Assembly (NCBI RefSeq): GCF_900177415.1
Contig: NZ_FXAF01000006.1
Coordinates: 5,001 to 69,000, forward strand
Reading direction: 5' to 3'
DNA: 64,000 nucleotides
DNA from: Xaviernesmea oryzae
GTDB taxonomy: Bacteria; Pseudomonadota; Alphaproteobacteria; Rhizobiales; Rhizobiaceae
This document shows positions 48,064-57,952 of this stretch, piece after piece; position 1 is the stretch's first letter, and the number at the start of each line of letters is the position of its first letter. The notes under the pieces are model-generated. The model was not told where the DNA came from. It saw only the letters and a program-made list of their open reading frames with translations, and did not search any database. A program made the position numbers and the translations under genes.

Positions 48064-49373
48064 CCGCGCGCGCCCTCGTCATCGGCGCGCCGCGCTCCGG
48101 CTCCGGCAAGACCAGCGTCACGATCGGCCTGCTGCGGGCCTTCGCCCGGCGCGGCGTGAAGGTGCGCGGCATCAAGACCGGGCCGGACTATATCGATCCC
48201 GGCTTCCATGAGGCCGCGACGCATCTGCCGGGGCTCAATCTCGACAGCTGGGCCATGGCGCCGGACCTGCTGCGGCATCTGGCGCGGCAGCAGGCCGACG
48301 ATGCCGAGCTCATCCTGATCGAAAGCGCCATGGGCCTGTTCGACGGGATTCCGGGAGAAAAGAACCGTTCCGGCGCGGCTTCCGATCTCGCGCGCCTCTT
48401 CGGCCTGCCGGTTCTGCTCGTGCTGGACGTCTCCGGCCAGTCGCAGACGGCGGCGGCGATCGCCTACGGCTTTGCTCATTACGATCCGCAGGTGACGATC
48501 GCCGCCTGCATCCTGAACCGCGCGGGCAGCGAGCGGCACAGGAAGCTGAGCGGCGAGGCGATCGAGGCGATCGGCCTGCCGGTCGTCGGCACGATCCTGC
48601 GCGACCCGACGCTGATCCTTCCCGAACGGCATCTCGGCCTCGTGCAGGCGAGCGAGCATCCGGAAATGGATGCGCATATCGAGCGGCTGGCGGATGCCAT
48701 GGAAGCCTCGCTCGATCTCGATGCGATCTACGCCGCCGCCAAACCTTTCAATATCCCGCCCGGATCATCGGAAAAAATCTTGCCGCCGCCGGGGCAGCGG
48801 ATCGCGTTGGCCGAAGACGCCGCCTTCACCTTCCTGTACCCGCATCTGAAACGCGGCTGGCGGGAAGCCGGCGCGGAGATCGTCCCCTTTTCGCCGCTCG
48901 CCGACGAAGCGCCGCCCACCGGCTGCGATATCTGCTGGTTGCCCGGAGGCTACCCGGAATTGCATGCCGGACAGCTGGCATCGGCCGAAAACTTCAAGAG
49001 AGGCCTGAAGCGGTTCGCCGATACGAAGCCGGTTCATGGCGAATGCGGCGGCTACATGGTTCTCGGCGAAACCCTGGAGGATGCCGAGGGCATCACCCAT
49101 GCCATGACCGGCCTCCTTTCGCATCGGACCAGCTTCGCGAAACGCAGGATGAATCTCGGCTATCGCCAGGCCGAACTCATGGCCGATAGCCCTGCCGGCC
49201 GGCAAGGCACGGTCATCCGCGGCCATGAGTTCCACTATGCCAGCGTGGTCTCGGCCGGGACCGATGCGCCCTTCGCGGCCATTGCGGATGGCGGCGGCCG
49301 GCCGATCGGCCAGATGGGCGGCCGGCGCGGATTGGTCAGCGGCGCCTTTTTCCACGCGATCGCCCGCGCGTAA
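48060..49373 (+). CDS. cobB: Hydrogenobyrinic acid a,c-diamide synthase CobB
   Basis: A 437-residue amidotransferase with an N-terminal ATPase domain (GAPRSGSGKTSVTIGLL; IKTGPDYIDPGFH) and a C-terminal triad-type glutaminase-like domain with the nucleophile in VHGECGGYMVLG and His in RGHEFHYAS. It amidates the a and c side chains before cobalt insertion. Last gene of the cob island on the plus strand. Confidence 0.96.
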   Translation: MTARALVIGAPRSGSGKTSVTIGLLRAFARRGVKVRGIKTGPDYIDPGFHEAATHLPGLNLDSWAMAPDLLRHLARQQADDAELILIESAMGLFDGIPGEKNRSGAASDLARLFGLPVLLVLDVSGQSQTAAAIAYGFAHYDPQVTIAACILNRAGSERHRKLSGEAIEAIGLPVVGTILRDPTLILPERHLGLVQASEHPEMDAHIERLADAMEASLDLDAIYAAAKPFNIPPGSSEKILPPPGQRIALAEDAAFTFLYPHLKRGWREAGAEIVPFSPLADEAPPTGCDICWLPGGYPELHAGQLASAENFKRGLKRFADTKPVHGECGGYMVLGETLEDAEGITHAMTGLLSHRTSFAKRRMNLGYRQAELMADSPAGRQGTVIRGHEFHYASVVSAGTDAPFAAIADGGGRPIGQMGGRRGLVSGAFFHAIARA

Positions 49374-49707
49374 GCGGGTAAAAGTCACCTTCGGTTGCAA
49401 CCGTTTTCCGATGCGGAGGGAACCGTCGCATCGGCGTCACTTTATGTCGCTCAGAATGCAGCGCACGCGCGGGATACGCACCTTAATCCCCTGAAAGGCT
49501 TTGCCCGAGGGCAGGAAGCGAAATCCGGTGCGGCCTTGACGGCGAATAGCCGCAGGAATCGCGCTCTCTGAAAGGACGGAAAGACCGGCGGCAACCGGAG
49601 CATTTCCCAGACATCGATGACAGGCGAATTCGACCACGCGGAAGAGGAAACCGCCGGATGCGCCTGAATATGCAATTTCAACGCTCAACGATAAAAGGAA
49701 CAGGGGA
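49374..49707 (+). other. Intergenic gap with hairpin between cobB and peptide ABC operon
   Basis: No gene is seen in these 334 bases. CCGATGCG (49408-49415) pairs perfectly with CGCATCGG (49427-49434) around an 11-base loop soon after cobB and may mark its transcript end, although only a short T-poor tail follows. The right half should contain the promoter of the ABC operon; no clear boxes were found. An AAAAGGAAC ribosome site precedes 49708. Confidence 0.45.
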
Positions 49708-51297
49708 ATGAACGATTTTACCAAATATCTCGCCGGCCGGGTGACGGCAGGAGGCATGAACCGCCGCGAATTCATGGGCCGCGCCATGGCTGCGGGCCTC
49801 ACGCTGACCGCCGCAAGCCAGCTCTTTACCGAAAGCGCCGAAGCGCAACAGCCGAAGAAGGGCGGTCACTTGAAACTCGGGCTCGAGGGCGCCGCCGCCA
49901 CCGACTCCAGGGATCCCGCCAAGGCGCTCTCGCAGTTCATGTTCGTCGTCAGCCGCTGCTGGGGCGACATGATCGTCGAAGCCGAGCCGCTGACCGGCAA
50001 GCCCGTGCCGGCGCTCGCCGAAAACTGGGAGCCTTCCCCGGACGCCGTCACCTGGACCTTCAAGATCCGTTCCGGCGTGAAATTCCACAACGGCAAGACG
50101 CTGACCGTCGACGACATCGTTGCCACGCTCAGACGGCACACGGACGAGAAGGCGGAATCCGGCGCGCTCGGCGTCATGAAATCGATCAAGGACATTAAGG
50201 CCGATGGCGACAATCTCGTCCTGACGCTGACCGAAGGCAATGCCGACCTTCCGCTCCTGCTCACCGACTATCACCTCGTGGTCCAGCCGAACGGCGGCGT
50301 TGACGATCCGAACGCGATGATCGGCACCGGGCCTTACAAGGTGGCGAGTTTCGAACCCGGCGTGCGCGCCACGTTCGAGAAGAATGCCGACGACTGGCGT
50401 TCCGACCGTGGTTTCGTGGATTCCGTCGAGCTCATCGCCATGAATGACGCCACGGCCCGCATCGCCGCCCTGTCCTCCGGCCAGGTGCACTATATCAACC
50501 GCGTCGATCCGAAAACCGTCGCGCTTTTGAAGCGCGCGCCGACCGTCGAAATCCTGTCGACCTCCGGCCGCGGCCATTACGTCTTCATCATGCATTGCAA
50601 TACCGCGCCGTTCGACAACAACGACCTGCGTCTTGCGCTGAAATACGCCATGGACCGCGAGAATATGGTCAAGACCATCCTCGGCGGTTACGGCAAGGTG
50701 GGCAACGACTTCCCGATCAACAGCACCTACGCCCTCTTCCCGGAAGGGATCGAGCAGCGCGCCTACGATCCGGACAAGGCCTCGTTCCATTACAAGAAGT
50801 CCGGCCATAGCGGTTCGGTCCTGTTGCGCACGTCGGAAGTCGCCTTCCCGGGCGCCGTCGATGCCGCCGTGCTTTATCAGCAGAGCGCCAAGAAAGCCGG
50901 CATCAATGTCGAGGTGAAGCGCGAGCCGGGAGACGGTTACTGGACCAATGTCTGGAACGTGCAGCCTTTCTCGACGTCCTACTGGGGCGGCCGTCCGACC
51001 CAGGACCAGATGTATTCCACCGCCTATCTTTCCACTGCCGACTGGAACGACACCCGTTTCCAGCGGCCGGACTTCGACAAGCTGCTCCTGGAGGCACGCT
51101 CCGAGCTGGACGAGACGAAGCGCAAGGACATGTATCGCACCATGGCGATGATGGTGCGCGACGAAGGCGGTCTTATCCTGCCGATGTTCAACGACTTCGT
51201 GAACGCCGCCAGCAAGAAGGTGAAGGGCTACGTCCACGATATCGGCAACGACATGTCGAACGGCTATGTCGCGACCCGCGTCTGGCTCGACGCCTGA
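49708..51297 (+). CDS. Peptide/nickel-type ABC transporter substrate-binding protein
   Basis: A 529-residue SBP_bac_5 protein (DppA/OppA type). The N-terminus has a twin-arginine export signal (NRREFMGRAMAAGLTLTAA; Arg19-Arg20) with cleavage near AEAQQ. Family segments include PALAENWEPSPDAVTWTFKI, SGVKFHNGKTLTVDDIVATL and GTGPYKVASFEPG. First gene of a five-gene transport/hydrolysis operon. The ligand is probably a peptide or an ester-containing compound, given the hydrolase at the end of the operon. Confidence 0.93.
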   Translation: MNDFTKYLAGRVTAGGMNRREFMGRAMAAGLTLTAASQLFTESAEAQQPKKGGHLKLGLEGAAATDSRDPAKALSQFMFVVSRCWGDMIVEAEPLTGKPVPALAENWEPSPDAVTWTFKIRSGVKFHNGKTLTVDDIVATLRRHTDEKAESGALGVMKSIKDIKADGDNLVLTLTEGNADLPLLLTDYHLVVQPNGGVDDPNAMIGTGPYKVASFEPGVRATFEKNADDWRSDRGFVDSVELIAMNDATARIAALSSGQVHYINRVDPKTVALLKRAPTVEILSTSGRGHYVFIMHCNTAPFDNNDLRLALKYAMDRENMVKTILGGYGKVGNDFPINSTYALFPEGIEQRAYDPDKASFHYKKSGHSGSVLLRTSEVAFPGAVDAAVLYQQSAKKAGINVEVKREPGDGYWTNVWNVQPFSTSYWGGRPTQDQMYSTAYLSTADWNDTRFQRPDFDKLLLEARSELDETKRKDMYRTMAMMVRDEGGLILPMFNDFVNAASKKVKGYVHDIGNDMSNGYVATRVWLDA

Positions 51298-51384
51298 TTT
51301 CTGAAACCGCGGCTTCGCCGCATGACCGAGGGATCGCAGATCCGACTGCGATCCTCCTTCCGTTTCAGAACGAGGGCCTTGCCG

Positions 51385-52392
51385 ATGTCCAATTCCACGG
51401 AAACAGAGAGCCTGCCGGGACAGCGTTTCAGGGAGCGGTTTCCGCTTCTCGCGCTGGTGATCGAGCGGATGCTGCTGTCGGTCCTGCTGTTGTTCGCCGT
51501 CTCGGTGCTGATCTTCGGCGGCGTCGAGGCGCTGCCGGGCGATTTCGCCTCGACCTATCTCGGCCAGTCGGCAACGCCCCAGGCGGTCGCCAACATCCGC
51601 GCCGAACTCGGCCTCGACCGGCCGCTCGTCACCCGTTATTTCGAATGGCTGGGCGGCGCTGTGCAGGGCGATTTCGGCACGTCCTGGGCGAGCCGGAACT
51701 CCGTCTCCGAACAGGTGGGCAACAGGCTCGGCAATTCGCTCTTCCTCGCCGGTTTCGCGGCGGTGATCGCCGTGCCGCTCGCGGTCGGGCTCGGCATGCT
51801 GTCCGTCCATTTCCGCGACCGCCTGCCGGACAAGATCATCAACGTCATTTCGCTCGCGGCGATCTCGTTGCCGGAATTCTTCATCGGCTATCTGCTGATC
51901 CTCTATTTTGCGGTGAATTTCGGCGTCGCGACCTTCCCGGCGACGGTTTTCGAGGGCATGGGCCTGATTGAACGGATCAAGGCGATCGCGCTTCCCACCG
52001 CAACGCTGGTGCTTGTGGTCCTTGCCCATATGATGCGCATGACGCGGGCAGCGATCCTTTCCGTCATGTCGTCGGCCTATATGGAAACGGCCGAGCTCAA
52101 GGGGCTTTCCGCCTGGCGGGCGATCGTCAAGCACGCAGCCCCCAATGCGCTCGCGCCGATCATCAATGTCGTGGCCCTCAACCTCGCCTATCTCGTTGTC
52201 GGGGTCGTGGTGGTGGAGGTGGTCTTCGTCTATCCCGGCATGGGTCAGTACATGGTCGACGCGGTGACGGTGCGCGACATGCCGGTGGTGCAGGCCTGCG
52301 GCCTGATCTTCGCCGCCGTCTACATCTTCCTCAACATGCTGGCAGATATCCTGGCGATCGTCGCCAACCCGCGCCTGAGGCATCCGCGATGA
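51385..52392 (+). CDS. ABC transporter permease (DppB type)
   Basis: A 335-residue inner-membrane permease with about six helices and the EAA loop METAELKGLSAWRAIVKHAAPN. Family stretches are ELGLDRPLVTRYFEWLGGAVQGDFG and GVVVVEVVFVYPGMGQYM in part. ATG 51385 is chosen; an in-frame start at 51322 would add residues not seen in the family. The stop overlaps the next permease start (ATGA). Confidence 0.9.
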   Translation: MSNSTETESLPGQRFRERFPLLALVIERMLLSVLLLFAVSVLIFGGVEALPGDFASTYLGQSATPQAVANIRAELGLDRPLVTRYFEWLGGAVQGDFGTSWASRNSVSEQVGNRLGNSLFLAGFAAVIAVPLAVGLGMLSVHFRDRLPDKIINVISLAAISLPEFFIGYLLILYFAVNFGVATFPATVFEGMGLIERIKAIALPTATLVLVVLAHMMRMTRAAILSVMSSAYMETAELKGLSAWRAIVKHAAPNALAPIINVVALNLAYLVVGVVVVEVVFVYPGMGQYMVDAVTVRDMPVVQACGLIFAAVYIFLNMLADILAIVANPRLRHPR

Positions 52393-53216
52393 GATTGAGA
52401 GACATTTCCATCACCGCATGGATCGGCATGATCGGCATCGCGCTGGCCCTGATCTGCGCCGTCTTCGCGCCGTTGATCGCCCCCTACGGTGAAACCGAAG
52501 TGGTCGGCGGTGTCTGGCAGGAGGCGGATGCGCAATTCTTCTTCGGGCTCGACAATCTCGGCCGCGACATCCTTTCGCGGCTGATCTACGGCGCCCGTAC
52601 CACGCTCTTCGTGGCGCTGGCGGCGACCGTCATCTCCTTTTCGCTCGGCATCCTGCTGAGCTTCATCGCCGCCGTTTCGGGCGGCGTCATCGATACGGTC
52701 TTTTCCCGCTTCAACGACCTGATGATGTCGATCCCGACGCTGATCTTCGCGCTGGTCGTGCTGGCCGTTCTGCCGCAGCACCTGGTCGTGCTGATCCTCG
52801 TCATGGCGATCCTGGATTCGACCCGCGTCTATCGCCTGGGCCGGGCCGTGGCCCTGGATGTCGCGGTGATGGAATTCGTCGAGGCCGCCAGGCTGCGCGG
52901 GGAAGGCACCACCTGGATCATCTTCCGCGAAATCCTGCCGAACACGCTTTCGCCGCTGCTTGCGGAATTCGGCCTTCGCTTCGCCTTCTCGATCCTCTTC
53001 CTCTCGACCCTCTCCTTCCTCGGCCTCGGCATTCAACCGCCGACGGCGGACTGGGGCGGCATGGTGAAGGAAAACAAGGACGGCATCATCTTCGGCATCT
53101 CGGCAGCCCTGGTGCCCGGCTCCGCGATCGCGGCGCTCGCCGTCTGCGTCAACCTCGTCGTCGACTGGCTGCTCAAGCGAACCTCCAGCCTGAAGGGAGG
53201 CCGCGGCGATGCCTGA
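52389..53216 (+). CDS. ABC transporter permease (DppC type)
   Basis: A 275-residue permease with the DppC signature FFFGLDNLGRDILSRLIYGA and the EAA loop EFVEAARLRGEGTTWIIFRE. It pairs with the upstream DppB-type subunit and overlaps the ATPase gene by 8 bases. Confidence 0.93.
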   Translation: MRLRDISITAWIGMIGIALALICAVFAPLIAPYGETEVVGGVWQEADAQFFFGLDNLGRDILSRLIYGARTTLFVALAATVISFSLGILLSFIAAVSGGVIDTVFSRFNDLMMSIPTLIFALVVLAVLPQHLVVLILVMAILDSTRVYRLGRAVALDVAVMEFVEAARLRGEGTTWIIFREILPNTLSPLLAEFGLRFAFSILFLSTLSFLGLGIQPPTADWGGMVKENKDGIIFGISAALVPGSAIAALAVCVNLVVDWLLKRTSSLKGGRGDA

Positions 53217-54852
53217 GACTTCGTCAAACCTTTTAACCGTCCGCAATCTCAAGATCGAGGCGACCAGCTACCCGCCCGGCGAACCGCCGAAACGCATCAC
53301 CATCGTCGACGGTGTGTCCTTCGACCTTCAGAAGGGCAGGGTGCTCGGCCTGATCGGCGAATCCGGCGCGGGCAAATCGACGATCGGTCTTTCCGCTCTC
53401 GCCTACGGCCGTGGCGGCGCCGAGATCACCGGCGGCGAGGTCATTCTCAACGGCACGAATATCCTGGCGCTCGGCAAGGGCGGCATCCGCAAGGTGCGCG
53501 GAGCCCGCGTCTGCTACGTCGCGCAATCGGCCGCCGCTGCCTTCAATCCCGCCCATCGCCTCGGCGATCAGGTCATCGAGGCCTCCGTCAAGCACGGGCT
53601 GATGACGAAGGAGGAGGCGAGGAAACGTGCGCTCTACCTCTTCCGCGTGCTCGGCCTGCCTAACCCTGAAACCTTTGGCGACCGCTTTCCGCATCAGGTT
53701 TCCGGCGGTCAGCTTCAACGCGCCATGACCGCGATGGCGCTGTGTCCCAACCCGGAACTGATCGTTTTCGACGAGCCGACGACAGCGCTCGACGTGACCA
53801 CCCAGATCGACGTGCTGGCGGCGATCAAGCACGCGATCGAGGAAACCGATACCGCCGCACTCTACATCACCCACGACCTCGCCGTCGTCGCGCAGATTTC
53901 CGACGACATCATGGTTCTGCGCCATGGCAGGACGGTGGAATATGGTTCCGTAAAACAGATCATCGAAGCTCCGACGCAGGATTATACCCGCGCCCTGGTG
54001 AATGTCCGCCAGACGGCCCGGCAGGAAGCACCGGACCAGTCGAAGCCGCTGTTGAAGGTCGACAATGTCAGCGCCCAGTATTCCAACGGCTTCAAGGTGC
54101 TGCACGGTGTCTCGCTGCATCTCTGCAAGGGCCAGACGCTGGCGATCGTCGGCGAATCCGGCTCGGGCAAGTCGACGCTCGCGCGCGTCGTCACCGGTCT
54201 CCTGCCGCCGAGCGAGGGAGGGATCACCTTCGACGGCAAACCGCTGACGCCGGCGCTCAAGAACCGGCCCCGCGAGGATCTGCGCCGCATCCAGCTCATC
54301 TACCAGATGGCCGACACCGCCATGAACCCGCGCCAGACGGTGCGCGATATCATCGGCCGGCCGCTCGCCTTCTACGACGGCCTTCGGGGCGCGGCGAAGA
54401 CGGCGCGGGTCAAGGAACTGCTGGACCAGATCGAAATGGGCAACGGCTTCATCGACCGTTATCCGGCCGAGCTTTCCGGCGGCCAGAAGCAGCGCGTCGC
54501 GATCGCCCGCGCTCTGGCTGCCAGGCCGGAACTCATCCTTTGCGACGAACCCACCTCGGCGCTCGATCCGCTGGTGGCGGAGGGTATTTTGAAACTCCTG
54601 ATGAAACTGCAGGAAGAACAGCAGCTCTCCTATGTCTTCATCACCCATGACATCGCGATCGTCCGCGCGATCGCCGATTCCGTCGCCGTCATGCATCGCG
54701 GCCGGCTGGTGCGGTTCGGGCCGAAATCGCAGGCGCTCTCGCCGCCCTTCGACGACTATACCGACCTGCTGCTGAAATCCGTGCCGGAGATGGAGATCGG
54801 CTGGCTGGAGCGTGTGCTGAACACCCGGCGCATGGAAAGCGCCGGAAACTGA
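53209..54852 (+). CDS. Dual ABC ATPase (DppD-DppF fusion)
   Basis: A 547-residue protein containing two complete nucleotide-binding domains. First: Walker [10 protein letters not shown], signature SGGQLQRAM, Walker [13 protein letters not shown]. Second: [35 protein letters not shown]. One gene thus supplies both ATPases of the importer. It is followed 27 bases later by the hydrolase gene. Confidence 0.95.
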   Translation: MPETSSNLLTVRNLKIEATSYPPGEPPKRITIVDGVSFDLQKGRVLGLIGESGAGKSTIGLSALAYGRGGAEITGGEVILNGTNILALGKGGIRKVRGARVCYVAQSAAAAFNPAHRLGDQVIEASVKHGLMTKEEARKRALYLFRVLGLPNPETFGDRFPHQVSGGQLQRAMTAMALCPNPELIVFDEPTTALDVTTQIDVLAAIKHAIEETDTAALYITHDLAVVAQISDDIMVLRHGRTVEYGSVKQIIEAPTQDYTRALVNVRQTARQEAPDQSKPLLKVDNVSAQYSNGFKVLHGVSLHLCKGQTLAIVGESGSGKSTLARVVTGLLPPSEGGITFDGKPLTPALKNRPREDLRRIQLIYQMADTAMNPRQTVRDIIGRPLAFYDGLRGAAKTARVKELLDQIEMGNGFIDRYPAELSGGQKQRVAIARALAARPELILCDEPTSALDPLVAEGILKLLMKLQEEQQLSYVFITHDIAIVRAIADSVAVMHRGRLVRFGPKSQALSPPFDDYTDLLLKSVPEMEIGWLERVLNTRRMESAGN

Positions 54853-54879
54853 TCGCAAAACATTGAAAGTGCATATGGC

Positions 54880-56880
54880 ATGGCTGAACGCTCCTTCGCC
54901 GTCATCGAAAACCAATGGATCACGCTGAAGGACGGAACGCGGCTTTCCGCCCGAATCTGGATGCCGGATGGTACCGAGGCCGATCCGGTGCCGGCGGTCT
55001 TCGAATTCCTGCCCTATCGCAAGCGTGACGGGACGAGCGCCCGCGACGAATCGACCTATCCGGTTTTTGCGGCGGCGGGCATTGCCGGCGTGCGCGTCGA
55101 CATCCGCGGCTCGGGTGAGTCCGATGGCGTGATCGACGGCGAATATACCGAACTGGAACTGGCCAATGCCTGCGAGCTGATCGCCTGGATCGCCCAGCAG
55201 CCCTGGTCGAACGGCAATGTCGGCATGATGGGCATTTCCTGGGGAGGTTTCAACAGCCTGCAGGTCGCGGCGCTGCGCCCGCCGGCGTTGAAGGCGGCGA
55301 TCTCGATCGCCTCGACCACCGACCGCTACAACGACGACATCCATTACAAGAACGGCTGCCATCTCTCGGCCCAGCTCTCCTGGGCGGCCACCATGCTCGC
55401 CTACCAGTCGCGCCCGCCGGATCCGGAACTGGTCGGCGACCGCTGGCGCGACATGTGGATGGAGCGGTTGGAAAACGAACCCTTCTTCATGGAGGAGTGG
55501 CTGTCGCATCAGCGCCGCGACGCTTTCTGGAAGCATGGCTCCATCTGCGAAGACTACGCGGCTATCGGAATCCCGGTTCTGGTGATCGCCGGCTGGGCCG
55601 ACGGCTACCGCAACACGCCGCTGCTTGCGGCCGAAGGTCTCGGTGAAAAGTCCAAGGCGCTGATCGGCCCCTGGGTGCACAAATACCCGCATTTCGCCTG
55701 GCCGAAACCGCGTGCCGATTTCCACGGCGAAGCGATCGCCTTCTGGAACCGCTGGCTGCGCGGCGAGAAGAACGGTATCGACAACCTGCCGCAGGTGCGC
55801 GCCTACATTCTCGACAAGCCGAAGCCTGCACCGCGCCGCGACCATGATCCCGGTTTTTGGGTTGCAAAACGGACATGGTCCGAGCCGGACATGCAATGCC
55901 TCTATGTGGAGCAATTCGGAACGCTCGCCGAAGGCCTCCCGATACCGCATGCTCCGGCTCACGAGGTCTATCTCAAATCGCCGCTCGACACCGGCACCGC
56001 GTCCGGCGAATGGTTCACGCTGAAGCCGGATGCCGAAATGGCCGGCGACCAGCGAGTTGACGACGCGGGATCTCTGACGTTCGAAACCCCGTCGCTTGCC
56101 GAAGCTCAGACCTATCTCGGACGGCCGGTTCTGACACTCACGCTCCGCTCGGATGCCGAGCTCGCCAATCTCTGCGCCCGCATCGTCGACGTCCATCCGG
56201 ATGGGGCGGCGACGCGCGTTTCCTTCGGCGTCGTCAACCTCGCCCACCGCAACGGCAATGCCGAGCCGGAACCATTGAAGCCCGGTGAACCCGTAGCGGT
56301 CCGGCTTGAGCTCGATGCCTGCGGTTACCGTTTCGGCAAGGGTCACCGCATCCGGCTGTCGCTCTCCACTGCCTATTGGCCGACCGTACTGCCGCCGCCT
56401 GCCGATGCGGGAATAACCATCGACATGGCCTCCTTGGGCCTTGGAATGCCGAAGCTCGGCGCGCACGAGATGTTCGAGATGAGAGAGCCGGACGATCCCG
56501 ACCCGCTGCCGGAATATATCGAGCACGCTCCGCCGGAAACGAGACGCAGCGTCACCCGGGACCTTTCCGCCAACCGCACCGATTACCGCATCCACGAAGA
56601 TACAGGGCTTCACGAGCATCCCGGTACCCGACTTGCGACCCGGCAGATCCGCGAAGAGCTCTGGTCGATCGAGCCGGATGATCCGCTGTCCATGACCGGG
56701 GTCTCCACATGGACCTGCGATATGCAGCGGCCCGGCTGGTCGGTCAGGACGGTTTCGACGTCGCGTATCGCCTGCACTGCGAAGGACTGGCTGATCAGCG
56801 CTTCGGTCACCGCTTATGAGGGCGAAAAACAGGTCTTCCGGAAGACCTTCGTGAAGGTCATTCCGCGCGACTTGATGTAG
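54880..56880 (+). CDS. CocE/NonD family (S15-type) hydrolase
   Basis: A 666-residue alpha/beta hydrolase related to cocaine esterase, alpha-amino-acid ester hydrolase and X-Pro dipeptidyl-peptidase. The catalytic triad is Ser120 (MGISWGGFN), Asp241 (GWADGYRN) and His267 (GPWVHKYPH), followed by a C-terminal jelly-roll domain (from about 330). No signal peptide is present, so it acts on imported substrate. Last gene of the peptide ABC operon. Its 3' end overlaps the convergent esterase by 23 bases. Confidence 0.92.
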   Translation: MAERSFAVIENQWITLKDGTRLSARIWMPDGTEADPVPAVFEFLPYRKRDGTSARDESTYPVFAAAGIAGVRVDIRGSGESDGVIDGEYTELELANACELIAWIAQQPWSNGNVGMMGISWGGFNSLQVAALRPPALKAAISIASTTDRYNDDIHYKNGCHLSAQLSWAATMLAYQSRPPDPELVGDRWRDMWMERLENEPFFMEEWLSHQRRDAFWKHGSICEDYAAIGIPVLVIAGWADGYRNTPLLAAEGLGEKSKALIGPWVHKYPHFAWPKPRADFHGEAIAFWNRWLRGEKNGIDNLPQVRAYILDKPKPAPRRDHDPGFWVAKRTWSEPDMQCLYVEQFGTLAEGLPIPHAPAHEVYLKSPLDTGTASGEWFTLKPDAEMAGDQRVDDAGSLTFETPSLAEAQTYLGRPVLTLTLRSDAELANLCARIVDVHPDGAATRVSFGVVNLAHRNGNAEPEPLKPGEPVAVRLELDACGYRFGKGHRIRLSLSTAYWPTVLPPPADAGITIDMASLGLGMPKLGAHEMFEMREPDDPDPLPEYIEHAPPETRRSVTRDLSANRTDYRIHEDTGLHEHPGTRLATRQIREELWSIEPDDPLSMTGVSTWTCDMQRPGWSVRTVSTSRIACTAKDWLISASVTAYEGEKQVFRKTFVKVIPRDLM

Positions 56881-57790
56881 CGAAGCGCCGAACCGCCTGG
56901 CAAAGCGCCTGAAAACCTTCGCGGGCGCCGTCGCTCATGTGCCGGGCGCGCAGCCAGGCATGCACCATCTGCGGCTCCTCCCGGAAAGTCACATCCGCCC
57001 CGGCCGTTCGAAGCCGCTCGGCATACATCCGCCCGTCGTCCCGAAGCGGATCGAAATGCGCAACGGTGACATAGGTCGGCGGCAGGCCGGAGAGATCGGC
57101 GGAAAGCAGCGGATGCGCCACGGGCTCGTCCGCCGGCGCCTTCAAGATCGCGCGGTAATAGGCGACATCGGCTGTCGTCAGGCCCGGCGCCTCAGCCATT
57201 TCCGTGTAAGAGCCCGAGACCAGATCGCCGCCGAGCGCCGGATAGATCAGCACCTGTCCGGTAATGCCGGCAAGCCCTTCGTCACGGGCACGAAGAGCAA
57301 GCCCGGCCGCCAGATTGCCGCCGGCGCTGTCGCCGATCACCACGACTTTTTTCCCTTGCCCGAGAAGCTGCTTCAGCACCGCGAAACAATCGTCCGTCTG
57401 GGCTGGCCAGACATGCTCCGGCGCGAGACGATAATCCACCGAGACGAGTTCCGCGCCGGCAAAATCGGCGATCTCGGCGCAGATGGCATGATGGCTCTGC
57501 AGAGAGCCGACCACGAACCCGCCGCCATGCAGATAGAGCAGCACCGTTCCGGTGCGGATATCCCCCGGCCGATAGCGGCGGATCGGCGCAAACAGCATCC
57601 CGTCCTGAAACGTGAGACCTTGCGGCAAGGCGCGGTCGAAGCGGGCGCAGAGCGCGTCATACCAGGCGCGTTGCTGCTCGATCGGCGCATTCACGGCATC
57701 CGGCGGATAGAAGCCGTCGCAGATTCTCAGGAATTCCAGGATTCCCGGTTCTTCCGGAAACGGTCCTGTCTTTGGAGGGGAAGGAGCCAC
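56858..57790 (-). CDS. HSL-type alpha/beta hydrolase
   Basis: A 310-residue hormone-sensitive-lipase family esterase: oxyanion motif LYLHGGGFVVGS, nucleophile GDSAGGNLA, and catalytic Asp and His expected in ADEPVAHPLLSADL and QMVHAWLR. Probable GTG start at 57790. It diverges from kynU (162-base gap). HSL-like enzymes include kynurenine formamidases of eukaryotes, so a role upstream of kynureninase is possible but unproven; a general esterase is equally likely. Confidence 0.85.
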   Translation of the reverse strand: MAPSPPKTGPFPEEPGILEFLRICDGFYPPDAVNAPIEQQRAWYDALCARFDRALPQGLTFQDGMLFAPIRRYRPGDIRTGTVLLYLHGGGFVVGSLQSHHAICAEIADFAGAELVSVDYRLAPEHVWPAQTDDCFAVLKQLLGQGKKVVVIGDSAGGNLAAGLALRARDEGLAGITGQVLIYPALGGDLVSGSYTEMAEAPGLTTADVAYYRAILKAPADEPVAHPLLSADLSGLPPTYVTVAHFDPLRDDGRMYAERLRTAGADVTFREEPQMVHAWLRARHMSDGAREGFQALCQAVRRFATSSRAE

Positions 57791-57952
57791 CGTCGTGCGC
57801 CTCGATCGGACATCGCTAAAGGCAGGTTAAGGCGGCAAACGATTGCCCACAAGACCGGATTGCGCCGGCAGATGGTCGGATTCCATCTTGCATGACCCGC
57901 ATGAGCTTCTAGTCTGCGTTGCTTCAGTGGCATTGGTTCGGAAAGGTGGCTC

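Noticed and set aside
53233..56619. Minus-strand open frame of about 1130 codons opposite the ABC ATPase and CocE genes
   Set aside because: Antisense shadow of well-supported genes; no ribosome site or recognisable motif.
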